Source: Streptomyces griseoluteus
Lineage (GTDB): Bacteria > Actinomycetota > Actinomycetes > Streptomycetales > Streptomycetaceae
Length of the DNA: 64,000 bases
Reading direction: 5' to 3'
Assembly: GCA_000717735.1 (NCBI GenBank)
Contig: JOBE01000023.1
Location: forward strand, 35,151-99,150
Shown here piece by piece: positions 41,066 through 49,252 of the stretch (the first letter of the stretch is position 1; each line of letters begins with the position of its first letter). Under the pieces are notes generated by a model. That model was not told the origin of the DNA, searched no databases, and was given only the letters and a program-made list of their open reading frames with translations. Position numbers and translations under genes: made by a program.

Positions 41066-41120
41066 ACCGGCCGGAGCGGCGGAGCCCGTCCGCTGCTTCG
41101 CTCACCCTCGCTCCGAGGCG

Positions 41121-42665
41121 TCAGGACGCCTCGGGCACCTCGGGCACCTCGGGGGCCTTCGGTGACTCGGGTGCGTTGGGTGCCTTCGGTGTCTCGCCAA
41201 CCGAGGGAGCCTCGGCCTGGCCTCCGCCGGCGACCTCGACGACCGCGCCCTCGCCGGCCTCAGCGGGATCCTCACCCTCCGGCGCCGACCGCTCCCGCTG
41301 TCCGATGCCGCGTCCCGCGGGGCCGACACCCGACGAGGTGTCCATGCGCCGGTCCAGGATCTCCAGCGCCCGTCGGGCCATGCCGTTCGAGCGGACCATG
41401 CCGCCCAGCGTCGCCGAGCCACGGGTGATGTCCGCGAACGCGTTCCAGGCCGGCCGAAGTCCCGTTATCGTCGCGTGCAGCAGTCCCGGGCGCCGCTCGA
41501 AGAGGGCGAGCATCCGCCGCCCGACCGCCATCTCCACGCCGAGCCCCGCCTTGATGGCGAAGGCGTAGTTCAGCGCCTGGCGCCGCGCGTCGACCGCGTC
41601 GCCCGCCTCGGCGACCCGTACCGCCCACTCGCCCGCGAGCCGGCCGGAGCGCAGCGCGTACGAGATGCCCTCGCGCGTCCACGGCTCCAGGAGTCCGGCC
41701 GCGTCACCGCAGACGAGCACCCGGCCGCGGGAGAGCGGCGAGTCGTCGGTGCGGCAGCGGGTCAGGTGGCCGGAGGAGATCGTGGGCTCGAAGCCGGACA
41801 GGCCGAGCCGGGCGACGAAGTCCTCCATGTACCGCTTGGTGGCGGCGCCCTCGCCGCGCGCCGAGATGACGCCGACCGTCAGCGTGTCGCCCTTCGGGAA
41901 GACCCAGCCGTAACTGCCGGGCATCGGACCCCAGTCGATGAGGACCCGGCCCTTCCAGTCCTCGGCCACGGACGGCGGCACGGGGATCTCGGCCTCGAGA
42001 CCCAGGTCGACCTGACCGAGCTTCACCCCCACGTGGGCGCCTATCCGGCTGGCACTGCCGTCGGCACCCACGACCACGCGGGCGAGCACGGTCTCGCCGT
42101 CGGCGAGGACCACGGCGACGGTCCGCCGGTCCGGTACCGCCGGACCGTGCTGCTCCACGCGGGACACCGTGACGCCGGTGCGCAGCTCGGCGCCCGCCTT
42201 CTGCGCGTGCTCGACGAGCTGTGCGTCGAACTCCGGGCGGTTGATGAGCCCGAAGAGCATCTTGCGCGAGCGGCGGGTGCGGGCGAAGCGTCCGTCCAGG
42301 GAGAAGGTGACGGCGTGCACCCGGTCCTGGAGGGGCAGTTCGAAGCCGGGCGGCAGCGAGTCGCGGGAGGGGCCGATGATGCCGCCGCCGCACGTCTTGT
42401 ACCGGGGCAGCTCGGACTTCTCCAGGAGCAGGACCCGACGCCCGGCCACGGCCGCCGCGTAGGCCGCGGACGCGCCGGCCGGTCCCGCGCCGACGACCAC
42501 GACGTCCCAGACGTCCGCCGCGGAATCCACGTCCCCCGCTGAGGCCTTGTCCGTCTCCGGACCCTCGTCCACCGCCGAAACCTCGTCCACACCGATGCCC
42601 TCAGGAGCCGCGCCTTCGGGCGCGGTGTTCTCCGGACCGGCGTTCTCTGCGTGCTCGCTGCTCAC
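41121..42665 (-). CDS. Geranylgeranyl reductase-family FAD-dependent oxidoreductase
   Basis: This 514-residue flavoprotein has an acidic, disordered N-terminus of about 50 residues, the FAD motif VVVVGAGPAGASAAYAAA, the CGGG loop after LPRYKT, and VLVCGDAAGLLEPWTREGI for the second FAD contact. The family saturates the isoprenoid chains of menaquinone or lipids. The C-terminal 60 residues are acidic with Pro-Glu-Ala repeats (SPKAPEVPEVPEAS). GTG 42665 follows AGGAG. It is divergent from the M20 peptidase. Nothing nearby defines its substrate. Confidence 0.85.
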   Translation of the reverse strand: MSSEHAENAGPENTAPEGAAPEGIGVDEVSAVDEGPETDKASAGDVDSAADVWDVVVVGAGPAGASAAYAAAVAGRRVLLLEKSELPRYKTCGGGIIGPSRDSLPPGFELPLQDRVHAVTFSLDGRFARTRRSRKMLFGLINRPEFDAQLVEHAQKAGAELRTGVTVSRVEQHGPAVPDRRTVAVVLADGETVLARVVVGADGSASRIGAHVGVKLGQVDLGLEAEIPVPPSVAEDWKGRVLIDWGPMPGSYGWVFPKGDTLTVGVISARGEGAATKRYMEDFVARLGLSGFEPTISSGHLTRCRTDDSPLSRGRVLVCGDAAGLLEPWTREGISYALRSGRLAGEWAVRVAEAGDAVDARRQALNYAFAIKAGLGVEMAVGRRMLALFERRPGLLHATITGLRPAWNAFADITRGSATLGGMVRSNGMARRALEILDRRMDTSSGVGPAGRGIGQRERSAPEGEDPAEAGEGAVVEVAGGGQAEAPSVGETPKAPNAPESPKAPEVPEVPEAS

Positions 42666-42710
42666 GTGTGCTTCTGCTCCTGATCCGACCGGTGGTCTGC
42701 TCCTGACGCA

Positions 42711-42747
42711 TCCTACGGCGCGGTAGCCCGGGCACCGCGCCGTAGGA
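42711..42747. promoter_or_regulatory. Perfect 14-bp inverted repeat between divergent genes
   Basis: TCCTACGGCGCGGT (42711-42724) and its exact complement (42734-42747) flank AGCCCGGGC. Because both neighbours read away from it, it is not an ordinary terminator and may be an operator or a 5'-leader hairpin. Confidence 0.55.
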
Positions 42748-42828
42748 TCGGCGATGCGTTCGCCGTACCACGACATACGCCGAACGCCGTCCTTACGTCG
42801 TAACGTCGCACCCATCAGGAGCGTGCCC

Positions 42829-44193
42829 ATGACCTCGAATCCGATCGCCGAGACCGTCCGGTCCCTGATGCCCAGGGCCAAGGCCGAGCTCACCGAGCTG
42901 GTGGCCTTCGAGTCGGTGGCGGACGAGGCCGTGGCGCCCCGCAGCGAGTGCGAGGCGGCGGCGAACTGGGTGGCGGACGCCCTGCGTGCCGAGGACTTCC
43001 AGGACGTGGCGCTGCTCGACACCCCGGACGGTTCGCAGGCGGTGTACGGCATCCTGCCCGGCCCGGTCGGCGCGCCGACCGTCCTTCTCTACGCGCACTA
43101 CGACGTGCAGCCGAAGCTGGACGAGTCCGCCTGGCTGAGCCCTCCGTTCGAGCTGACCGAGCGCGACGGGCGCTGGTACGGGCGCGGCACGGCCGACTGC
43201 AAGGGCGGCTTCGTCCTGCACCTGCTCGCGCTGCGCGCCCTGAAGGCGAACGGCGGGGTGCCCGTGACGGTCAAGGTGATCGTCGAGGGTTCGGAGGAGC
43301 AGGGCACCGGTGGTCTGGAGCGGTACGCCGAGCAGCACCCCGAGCTGCTCGCCTCCGACGCGATCGTGATCGGCGACGCGGGCAACTTCCGGGTGGGTCT
43401 GCCGACGGTGACCGCGACCCTGCGCGGCATGACGATGATCCGGGTCCAGATCGACACCCTGGAGGGCAACCTGCACTCCGGTCAGTTCGGCGGAGCCGCC
43501 CCCGACGCGCTGGCCGCGCTGATCCGGGTGCTCGACTCGCTGCGCGGCCCGGACGGCTCGACCGTCATCGACGGGCTGGCGGGCGACAAGGTGTGGGAGG
43601 GCCTGCAGTACCCGGAGGACGACTTCCGGAAGGACGCCAAGGTCCTCTCGGGCGTGGCCCTGCCGGGCGCCGGCACGGTCGCCGACCGGATCTGGGCGCG
43701 GCCCGCCGTCACCGTCATCGGCATCGACTGCCACCCGGTGGCCGGTGCGACCCCGTCGGTGCCGAAGTCGGCCCGCGCCCAGATCAGCCTGCGGGTGCCG
43801 CCGGGCCAGGACGCGGCCGAGGCGACGAAGCTGCTCTTCGCCCACATCGAGAAGCACACCCCGTGGGACGCCCGGGTGTCGCTCGAGCAGGTCGGTCAGG
43901 GCCAGCCGTTCCAGGCGGACACGTCGAGCCCGGCGTACACGTCGATGGCGGAGGCGATGAGGATCGCGTACCCCGGTCAGGAGATGCAGACGGCGGGGAT
44001 GGGCGGTTCGATCCCGCTGTGCAACACGCTGGCCTCGCTGTACCCGGAGTCGGAGATCCTGCTCATCGGCCTGAGCGAGCCGGAGGCTCAGATCCACGCG
44101 CCCAACGAGTCGGTCTCGCCCGAGGAGCTGGAGCGGCTGTCCGTGGCGGAGGCGCACTTCCTCGTCAACTACGCCCGCTCGAAGCAGGCGTGA
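42829..44193 (+). CDS. M20-family dipeptidase/metallopeptidase
   Basis: This 454-residue zinc peptidase has metal ligands in YAHYDVQP (His), RGTADCKGG (Asp), EGSEEQG (Glu pair), VIGDAG (Asp) and IHAPNESV (His). The lid domain (MIRVQIDTLEGNLHSGQFGG) is present and the length is typical of M20 dipeptidases such as Dug1/carnosinase-like. It is cytosolic, with no signal peptide. Start at 42829 follows CAGGAG; an upstream in-frame ATG at 42754 would add 25 unconserved residues. Confidence 0.9.
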   Translation: MTSNPIAETVRSLMPRAKAELTELVAFESVADEAVAPRSECEAAANWVADALRAEDFQDVALLDTPDGSQAVYGILPGPVGAPTVLLYAHYDVQPKLDESAWLSPPFELTERDGRWYGRGTADCKGGFVLHLLALRALKANGGVPVTVKVIVEGSEEQGTGGLERYAEQHPELLASDAIVIGDAGNFRVGLPTVTATLRGMTMIRVQIDTLEGNLHSGQFGGAAPDALAALIRVLDSLRGPDGSTVIDGLAGDKVWEGLQYPEDDFRKDAKVLSGVALPGAGTVADRIWARPAVTVIGIDCHPVAGATPSVPKSARAQISLRVPPGQDAAEATKLLFAHIEKHTPWDARVSLEQVGQGQPFQADTSSPAYTSMAEAMRIAYPGQEMQTAGMGGSIPLCNTLASLYPESEILLIGLSEPEAQIHAPNESVSPEELERLSVAEAHFLVNYARSKQA

Positions 44194-44219
44194 CCGCGTT
44201 CTGACGCCGGAGGGGCCCG

Positions 44220-45254
44220 TCAGCCCACCGGGTCCCCCGCCTCCAGGTTGAGCACCGTGCCGCGTTCGCGGGCGCGCAGGGCCCAGCGGAGGCGGCGGTA
44301 GCGGACGGGCGGCAGGAGGTCGGCCGCCTCCTCCTCGGTGACGAAGCGCCAGGCGCGCAGTTCGGCGCCGGGAAGGCGGAGGCGGGCGGTGTCCGCGGCG
44401 TCGAGCCGGCCGCCGTCGAAGAGGAGGCGCAGCCCGCCGTGACCCGGCGGCTGGGGGCGTTCCCAGTCGACGAGCAGGAGGCGGGGCACGGCGTCGAGTG
44501 CGATGCCTATCTCCTCGGCGACCTCGCGCATTCCGGCGCGGGCCGGGGGTTCGCCGGGTTCGACGACGCCGCCGGGGAACTCCCAGCCCGGCTTGTAGGT
44601 GGGGTCGACCAGGAGGAAGCGGTCCTGGTCGTCGAAGAGCAGGACGCCCGCGGCGAGGGTCTCGCCGGTCGGCTCGGGGGTCTGGACGATGCCGCAGGGG
44701 GCGGCGAGACCGTTCAGGACCGCGTCGGCGACGGACCGGGCCGCCTCGGTCGCGGTGAGGGCCGAGGTGTCGACGGTGTACGCGTCGGCGGCGAGCCAGT
44801 CGAGGGCCGCGCGGTAGGGCGCGAGGTGCGCGTGGCACCACTCCCGGACGCGGGCGTCGGCCTCGGGGTCGCCGTACTCCGTCCGGCCGTCGATCCGCTG
44901 CCGCAGGATCGTTTCCTCCGGGGCGAGCAGCACATGGCGTACGTCGATGCGGCGGGCGGCGAGCCCCCCGAAGATCTCGTCCCGGTACGCCTGCCTGAGC
45001 AGCGTCATGGGGACCACGAGCACACCGCCCACCTCGGCGAGCAGGGCGGCGGCGGTGTCGACGACCAGGCGGCGCCAGATCGGCAGGTCCTGGTAGTCCT
45101 CGACCTCCGCGAGCCGCTTGGCCGGGAGCAGCCGGCCCATCGCCGTACCGATGAGCTCGGGGTCGTACAGCGTGCTGTGCGGGATCAGGTCGATCAGTTC
45201 GCGCGCGGTGCTGGACTTCCCCGCGCCGAAAGCACCGTTGACCCAGACGATCAC
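44220..45254 (-). CDS. P-loop kinase-like ATPase fused to a Nudix domain
   Basis: This is a 344-residue fusion. The N-terminal half starts at once with VIVWVNGAFGAGKSSTARELI (P-loop) and has DPELIGTAMGRLL, VVPMTLL and LLAPEETILRQRI, as in small nucleotide/antibiotic kinases. Residues about 195-344 are a Nudix hydrolase with GGVVEPGEPPARAGMREVAEE. A combined kinase-hydrolase for a nucleotide-like metabolite is plausible. GTG 45254 is set by GAGGGGGA on the coding strand; the frame upstream is open but carries no family sequence. The Nudix box ends IGI with the Gly conserved. Confidence 0.82.
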   Translation of the reverse strand: MIVWVNGAFGAGKSSTARELIDLIPHSTLYDPELIGTAMGRLLPAKRLAEVEDYQDLPIWRRLVVDTAAALLAEVGGVLVVPMTLLRQAYRDEIFGGLAARRIDVRHVLLAPEETILRQRIDGRTEYGDPEADARVREWCHAHLAPYRAALDWLAADAYTVDTSALTATEAARSVADAVLNGLAAPCGIVQTPEPTGETLAAGVLLFDDQDRFLLVDPTYKPGWEFPGGVVEPGEPPARAGMREVAEEIGIALDAVPRLLLVDWERPQPPGHGGLRLLFDGGRLDAADTARLRLPGAELRAWRFVTEEEAADLLPPVRYRRLRWALRARERGTVLNLEAGDPVG

Positions 45255-45315
45255 GATTCCCCCTCTTCGACGGCCCCCTGTGGCTTGCCCGCAACACCCT
45301 GCCACGAAAACCACC

Positions 45316-45366
45316 CACGCATGTCTCGGCATATGCGTGACGCTTTCGCGCGCGGGTCGTTGATAA
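45316..45366. promoter_or_regulatory. Inverted repeat and possible promoter for the 60-residue gene
   Basis: CACGCAT (45316-45322) and ATGCGTG (45333-45339) form a 7-bp inverted repeat. GTGACG at 45337-45342 and TGATAA at 45361-45366 could serve as -35 and -10 at near-normal spacing (18 bases) for the 45391 gene. The match to consensus is only fair. Confidence 0.35.
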
Positions 45367-45390
45367 CGGCAAGCACGAGGGGGTGCGGAG

Positions 45391-45573
45391 ATGAGTCGTA
45401 CGGTTCTCGAACGTTTTCCGGCCGGCGGCCCGCGGGGCAGCCTGCCCGCGGAGGAGTTCGCCGGCGCACGGCGCGACGAGGGGGTGCCGGCCCGGGTCGT
45501 GATGGACCTGGAGTCCGACACCTTCCTGGTGATCGTCGAGCAGCGGCTGCCCGAGCGGGTACGGAGAGAATGA
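45391..45573 (+). CDS. Small conserved protein, function unknown
   Basis: This 60-residue acidic/basic protein begins MSRTVLERFPAGGPRGSLPA and has the strand-like core ARVVMDLESDTFLVIVE. The ribosome site GCGGAG lies just upstream of the ATG, and the gene has an upstream AT-richer region. It lacks signal peptide and cysteine. I recall similar small proteins in other streptomycetes but can assign no role. Confidence 0.65.
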   Translation: MSRTVLERFPAGGPRGSLPAEEFAGARRDEGVPARVVMDLESDTFLVIVEQRLPERVRRE

Positions 45574-45642
45574 CGGGCGGCTGGCAGCGCTCGCCCCCGG
45601 CCGGGCGTCCGGGAGCCCTCGAATCCGGTCAGGACGCCTCTC

Positions 45643-46626
45643 TCAGGAGGCCCGGCCCGCCCACGATCCCTCGACGTCCGCGCTCCTGGCCGCCGCCGCC
45701 GCGCCGAGGAGGCCCGCGTCGGTGCCCGTGAGGGCGGGGACGACGGTCAGGTTCCGGACGAAGGAGAGCGTGGCGTAGGAGGCGAGGCTGCGGCGGAGCG
45801 GGGCGAAGAGCACCTCGCCGGCGCCCGCCACACCGCCGCCGACGACCGCGACGTCGATCTCGACGAGGGCCGCCGTCGCGGCGATGCCCGCGGCGAGCGC
45901 CTGTGCCGCCCGCTCGAACGAGGCGACGGCCGCCGGGTCGCCGGCCTCGGCGGCGGCGGCCACGGCCGCGGCGGAGGTGTCGCCGTCCGGCCCCGGGCGC
46001 CAGCCGTTCTCGAGGGCGCGGCGGGCGAGGTGCGGGCCGCTGGCGATCCGCTCGACGCAGCCGCGTCCGCCGCAGGCGCAGGGGTCGCCGTCCAGGTCCA
46101 CCGCGATGTGGCCGATGTGACCGGCGTTGCCGGTGGGGCCGGGGTGGAGCCGGCCGCCGAGGACGAGGCCGCCGCCGACCCCGGTGGAGACCACGAGGCA
46201 CAGGGCGTTGTCGTGGCCCTTGGCGGCGCCGAGCCAGTGTTCGGCGGCGGTCATGGCGACGCCGTCGCCGACCAGGGTGACCGGCCTGCCGCCCGCCGCC
46301 CGGCGGACCCGGTCGACGAGCGGGTAGTCGCGCCAGCCGGGCACGTTGACGGGACTGACGGTGCCCCGGTGGGCGTCGACCGGTCCCGCGCTGCCGATGC
46401 CGACGGCCCCCGCGGCCTCCCACAGGGGTGAGGCCGCGAGCGTGGCGACGACCTCCTCGACCGCGCCCATCACCGTCTCGCCGTCCTCACGCGCGGGCGT
46501 GGCCCGCCGGGTGCGCAGCAGGATGCGGCCGTCGCCGTCGACCAGAGCGCCGGCGATCTTCGTGCCACCGATGTCGAGGGCGACGACGAGACCCTCGGCG
46601 GAGCCCGTGGCGGAATCGGTCTGCAT
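45643..46626 (-). CDS. ROK-family sugar kinase (glucokinase-like)
   Basis: This 327-residue enzyme has the ATP motif VVALDIGGTKIAGALVD, the catalytic Asp in LVGDGVAMTAAEHWLGAA, GVGGGLVLGG, the zinc motif CACGGRGCVER and the ROK signature around GNAGHIGHIAVD. It has no DNA-binding domain, so unlike the 33992 gene it is a kinase, likely for glucose or a related hexose. It is divergent from a LacI repressor with a palindromic operator between them, which probably controls its expression. Confidence 0.88.
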   Translation of the reverse strand: MQTDSATGSAEGLVVALDIGGTKIAGALVDGDGRILLRTRRATPAREDGETVMGAVEEVVATLAASPLWEAAGAVGIGSAGPVDAHRGTVSPVNVPGWRDYPLVDRVRRAAGGRPVTLVGDGVAMTAAEHWLGAAKGHDNALCLVVSTGVGGGLVLGGRLHPGPTGNAGHIGHIAVDLDGDPCACGGRGCVERIASGPHLARRALENGWRPGPDGDTSAAAVAAAAEAGDPAAVASFERAAQALAAGIAATAALVEIDVAVVGGGVAGAGEVLFAPLRRSLASYATLSFVRNLTVVPALTGTDAGLLGAAAAARSADVEGSWAGRAS

Positions 46627-46685
46627 GGGTGGGGAGTCTCCAGTCGGCTGCGGGCGGAACGGGTCCGTACAGTCTCTCCTGCCAT

Positions 46686-46710
46686 GACAACGTTGTCCAG
46701 GTTCTATGCT
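46686..46710. promoter_or_regulatory. LacI-type operator and -10 in the ROK kinase/LacI gap
   Basis: GACAACGTTGTC (46686-46697) is a perfect 12-base palindrome with the CG centre usual for LacI-family sites. TATGCT at 46705-46710 is a fair -10 for the regulator gene. Both lie between the divergent kinase and regulator. Confidence 0.6.
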
Positions 46711-46752
46711 TCGCCCTACACCCACCGATCCCCTACGGAGGAACCGCACACC

Positions 46753-47787
46753 GTGGCCGACACCGCCCGCCGCCCCGAGCCCCGCTACGGCAACCGGCCC
46801 ACCATGAAGGACGTCGCCGCGCGCGCGGGCGTCGGCCTGAAGACGGTGTCCCGGGTCGTCAACGGCGAGCCGGGAGTCACCCCGGACACCGAGCGCCGGG
46901 TCCAGGAGGCGATCGAGATCCTCGGTTTCCGCCGCAACGACAGCGCACGGGTCCTGCGCAAGGGCAGGACCGCGACCGTCGGCCTCGTCCTGGAGGATCT
47001 CGCCGACCCGTTCTACGGGCCGCTCAGCCGAGCCGTGGAGGAGGTCGCCCGCGCGCACGGGGCGCTGCTCATCAACGGCTCCAGCGCCGAGGACCCGGAC
47101 CGGGAGCAGGAATTGGCGCTCGCGCTGTGCGCGCGCCGGGTCGACGGTCTGATCGTCATCCCCTCCGGTGACGACCACCGGTACCTGGAGCCCGAGATGA
47201 GGGCGGGCGTCGCCACCGTCTTCGTCGACCGCCCCGCCGGTCTCATCGACGCCGACGCGGTCCTCACCGACAGCTTCGGCGGCGCCCGCGACGGCGTGGC
47301 CCATCTGATCGCCCACGGACACCGCCGCATCGGCTTCATCGGCGACCGCCCCCGCATCCACACCGCGGCGGAACGACTGCGCGGCTACCGGGCGGCGATG
47401 GAGGACGCGGGGCTGCCGGTCCGGGACGCCTGGGTCTCGCCGGGTTCGACGGACCCGGAGCGGGTGAGGACCGCCGTACGGGAGATGCTGGCCGCGCCGG
47501 AGCCGGTGACGGCACTGTTCGCGGGGAACAACCGGGTGCTCGTCACCGTGGTCCGGGCCCTCGCCGCGCACCCGCGGCCGGTCGCCCTGGTCGGCTTCGA
47601 CGACATCGAACTGGCCGATCTGCTCGGCGTCACGGTCATCGCCCAGGACGCCGCCGCACTCGGGCGTACGGCGGCGGAGCGGCTGTTCCGGCGCCTCGAC
47701 GGGGCCGATGAGGCGCCGGCACGGGTGGTCCTCGGTACGACGCTCCTCGCCCGGGGTTCGGGCGAGATCCCGCCGCAGGCCGATTAG
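46753..47787 (+). CDS. LacI-family transcriptional regulator
   Basis: This 344-residue repressor has an N-terminal helix-turn-helix and hinge (TMKDVAARAGVGLKTVSRVV, then FRRNDSARVLRKGRTATVGL) and a periplasmic-binding-protein-like sensor with LEDLADPFYGPLSRAVEEVA, HRRIGFIGDRP and VALVGFDDIELADLLGVTVI. GTG 46753 follows GGAGG. It is divergent from the ROK sugar kinase and has a palindromic site in the gap. It is likely a sugar-responsive autoregulator. Confidence 0.9.
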   Translation: MADTARRPEPRYGNRPTMKDVAARAGVGLKTVSRVVNGEPGVTPDTERRVQEAIEILGFRRNDSARVLRKGRTATVGLVLEDLADPFYGPLSRAVEEVARAHGALLINGSSAEDPDREQELALALCARRVDGLIVIPSGDDHRYLEPEMRAGVATVFVDRPAGLIDADAVLTDSFGGARDGVAHLIAHGHRRIGFIGDRPRIHTAAERLRGYRAAMEDAGLPVRDAWVSPGSTDPERVRTAVREMLAAPEPVTALFAGNNRVLVTVVRALAAHPRPVALVGFDDIELADLLGVTVIAQDAAALGRTAAERLFRRLDGADEAPARVVLGTTLLARGSGEIPPQAD

Positions 47788-47810
47788 GGCCGTTTTCAGA
47801 GCCTCGGGGG

Positions 47811-49100
47811 CTACTCGGCCGAGGCGGTGAGGTCGCCTCGGCGCGGGGCGGCGAAGCGGTCGAGGGCGGCGCGGTTCATGCCGGTCAGCGCGTCGACCTC
47901 TGCGGTGTCGAGGGCGCCGCAGTCGATGCCGCGCAGCAGGTAGGAGCTGAGGGCCTTCGCGGTGGCGGGCTCGTCCATGACGTCGCCGCCCGCGTGGTTG
48001 GCGTAGGCGGAGAGGCGCTTGGCGGCGGCCTCGAAGCCCTCGCGGTAGAAGGCGAAGACGGCGGCGTACCGGGTGGGGATGTGGCCGGGGTGCATGTCCC
48101 AGCCCTGGTAGTAGGCGCGGGCGAGGGCGCGGCGGGTGAGGCCGTAGTGCAGGCGCCAGGCCTCGTGGACGTGCTCGGTGGAGCCGACCGGGAGGACGTT
48201 GGTGGAGCCGTCGGAGACGCGTACGCCGGTGCCGGCGGCGGCGACCTGCATGATCGCCTTGGCGTGGTCGGCGGCCGGGTGGTCGCTGGCCTGGTAGGCG
48301 GCGGAGACGCCGAGGCAGGCGCTGTAGTCGAAGGTGCCGTAGTGCAGTCCGGTGGCACGGCCCTCGGCGGCGCCGATCATGCGGGCGACGGCGGCGGTGC
48401 CGTCGGTGGCGAGGATGGACTGGCTGGTCTCGATCTGGATCTCGAAGCCGAGGCGGCCCGCGTCGAGCCCGTGGGCCTTCTCGAAGGCCTCCAGGAGGCG
48501 GACGAAGGCGGAGACCTGCTCGGGGTAGGTGACCTTGGGGAGAGTGAGGACGAGGCCGTCGGGGAGGCCGCCGTTCTCCAGGAGGCCGGTGAGGAAGACG
48601 TCGGTGGTGCGGATGCCACGGTTGCGTACGGCGGACTCCATGCACTTCATCCGGATGCCCATGTACGGGGCGGCGGTGCCGTTCCGGTAGGCCTCCGAGA
48701 TCAGCCGCGCGGCGCGGGCCGCGTCCTGGTCCTCGTCCTGGCCGGCGTAGCCGTCCTCGAAGTCGACCCGCAGGTCTTCGATCGGCTCGCGTTCGAGCTT
48801 GGCGCGCACGCGGCCGTAGACGTCCTCCGCGAGGTCGTCGGCGAGGCCGAGGACGGCGGCGAAGGAGGCGGCGTCGGGGGCGTGCTCGTCGAGGGCGGCG
48901 AGGGCCCGGTCGCCCCAGGAGCGGATGGTGCCGGCCTCGAAGACGTTGCCGGGTACGTAGACGGTGTGAACGGGCTGGCGGGTCCCGGGGTCACCGGGGT
49001 AGCGGCGGTCCAGTTCGGCGTCCACCGATGCGAGGGAGGCGCTGATGCCCTCGCTGACCGCGCCCGCGAGGCTCGTCGACACCTTCTCCTGCTGACCCAT
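47811..49100 (-). CDS. DUF6986 aldolase/citrate-lyase-like protein
   Basis: This 429-residue TIM-barrel protein of the HpcH/HpaI-CitE superfamily has HTVYVPGNVFEAGTIRSWG, the acidic metal-binding LRVDFEDGYAGQDED, the substrate Arg region and FEIQIETSQSILATDG, followed by GLHYGTFDYSACLGVSAAYQ. The group (DUF6986) is close to malate synthase/CitE-like enzymes, and many actinobacteria have one. Start at 49100 follows AGGAGG on the coding strand. The reaction is unknown; a 2-keto-acid aldol cleavage is a guess. Confidence 0.82.
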   Translation of the reverse strand: MGQQEKVSTSLAGAVSEGISASLASVDAELDRRYPGDPGTRQPVHTVYVPGNVFEAGTIRSWGDRALAALDEHAPDAASFAAVLGLADDLAEDVYGRVRAKLEREPIEDLRVDFEDGYAGQDEDQDAARAARLISEAYRNGTAAPYMGIRMKCMESAVRNRGIRTTDVFLTGLLENGGLPDGLVLTLPKVTYPEQVSAFVRLLEAFEKAHGLDAGRLGFEIQIETSQSILATDGTAAVARMIGAAEGRATGLHYGTFDYSACLGVSAAYQASDHPAADHAKAIMQVAAAGTGVRVSDGSTNVLPVGSTEHVHEAWRLHYGLTRRALARAYYQGWDMHPGHIPTRYAAVFAFYREGFEAAAKRLSAYANHAGGDVMDEPATAKALSSYLLRGIDCGALDTAEVDALTGMNRAALDRFAAPRRGDLTASAE

Positions 49101-49138
49101 CCCAGATCCTCCTGTTTTCCGCTGCACGGAATCAACAA

Positions 49139-49150
49139 TCCGTATGGCGA
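49139..49150. promoter_or_regulatory. IclR-like half-palindrome upstream of DUF6986 gene
   Basis: TCCGTATGGCGA is an imperfect inverted repeat of the TTCCGNATNNCGGAA style seen at IclR-family sites, about 40 bases upstream of the start. It is weak evidence on its own. Confidence 0.25.
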
Positions 49151-49195
49151 AGTTAGTAGGCCGTCGGGACCTGAGTCAATGGTTGTCCGAAACGG

Positions 49196-49234
49196 CCGGG
49201 GGCCGCACGGTGATAATCACCGTGCGGCCCCCGG
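49196..49234. terminator. Perfect 19-bp hairpin, terminator of etfBA
   Basis: The 19 bases 49196-49214 (CCGGGGGCCGCACGGTGAT) are exactly complementary to 49216-49234, with one central A. It lies 19 bases past the etfA stop and isolates etfBA from the DUF6986 promoter. Confidence 0.85.
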
Positions 49235-49252
49235 GCCCGACAGAACCGCAGG

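Noticed and set aside
45643..48645. A 1000-codon reverse frame including the ROK kinase
   Set aside because: Only the part from 46626 downward is real; the rest is antisense to the LacI gene and overlaps DUF6986 in another frame.
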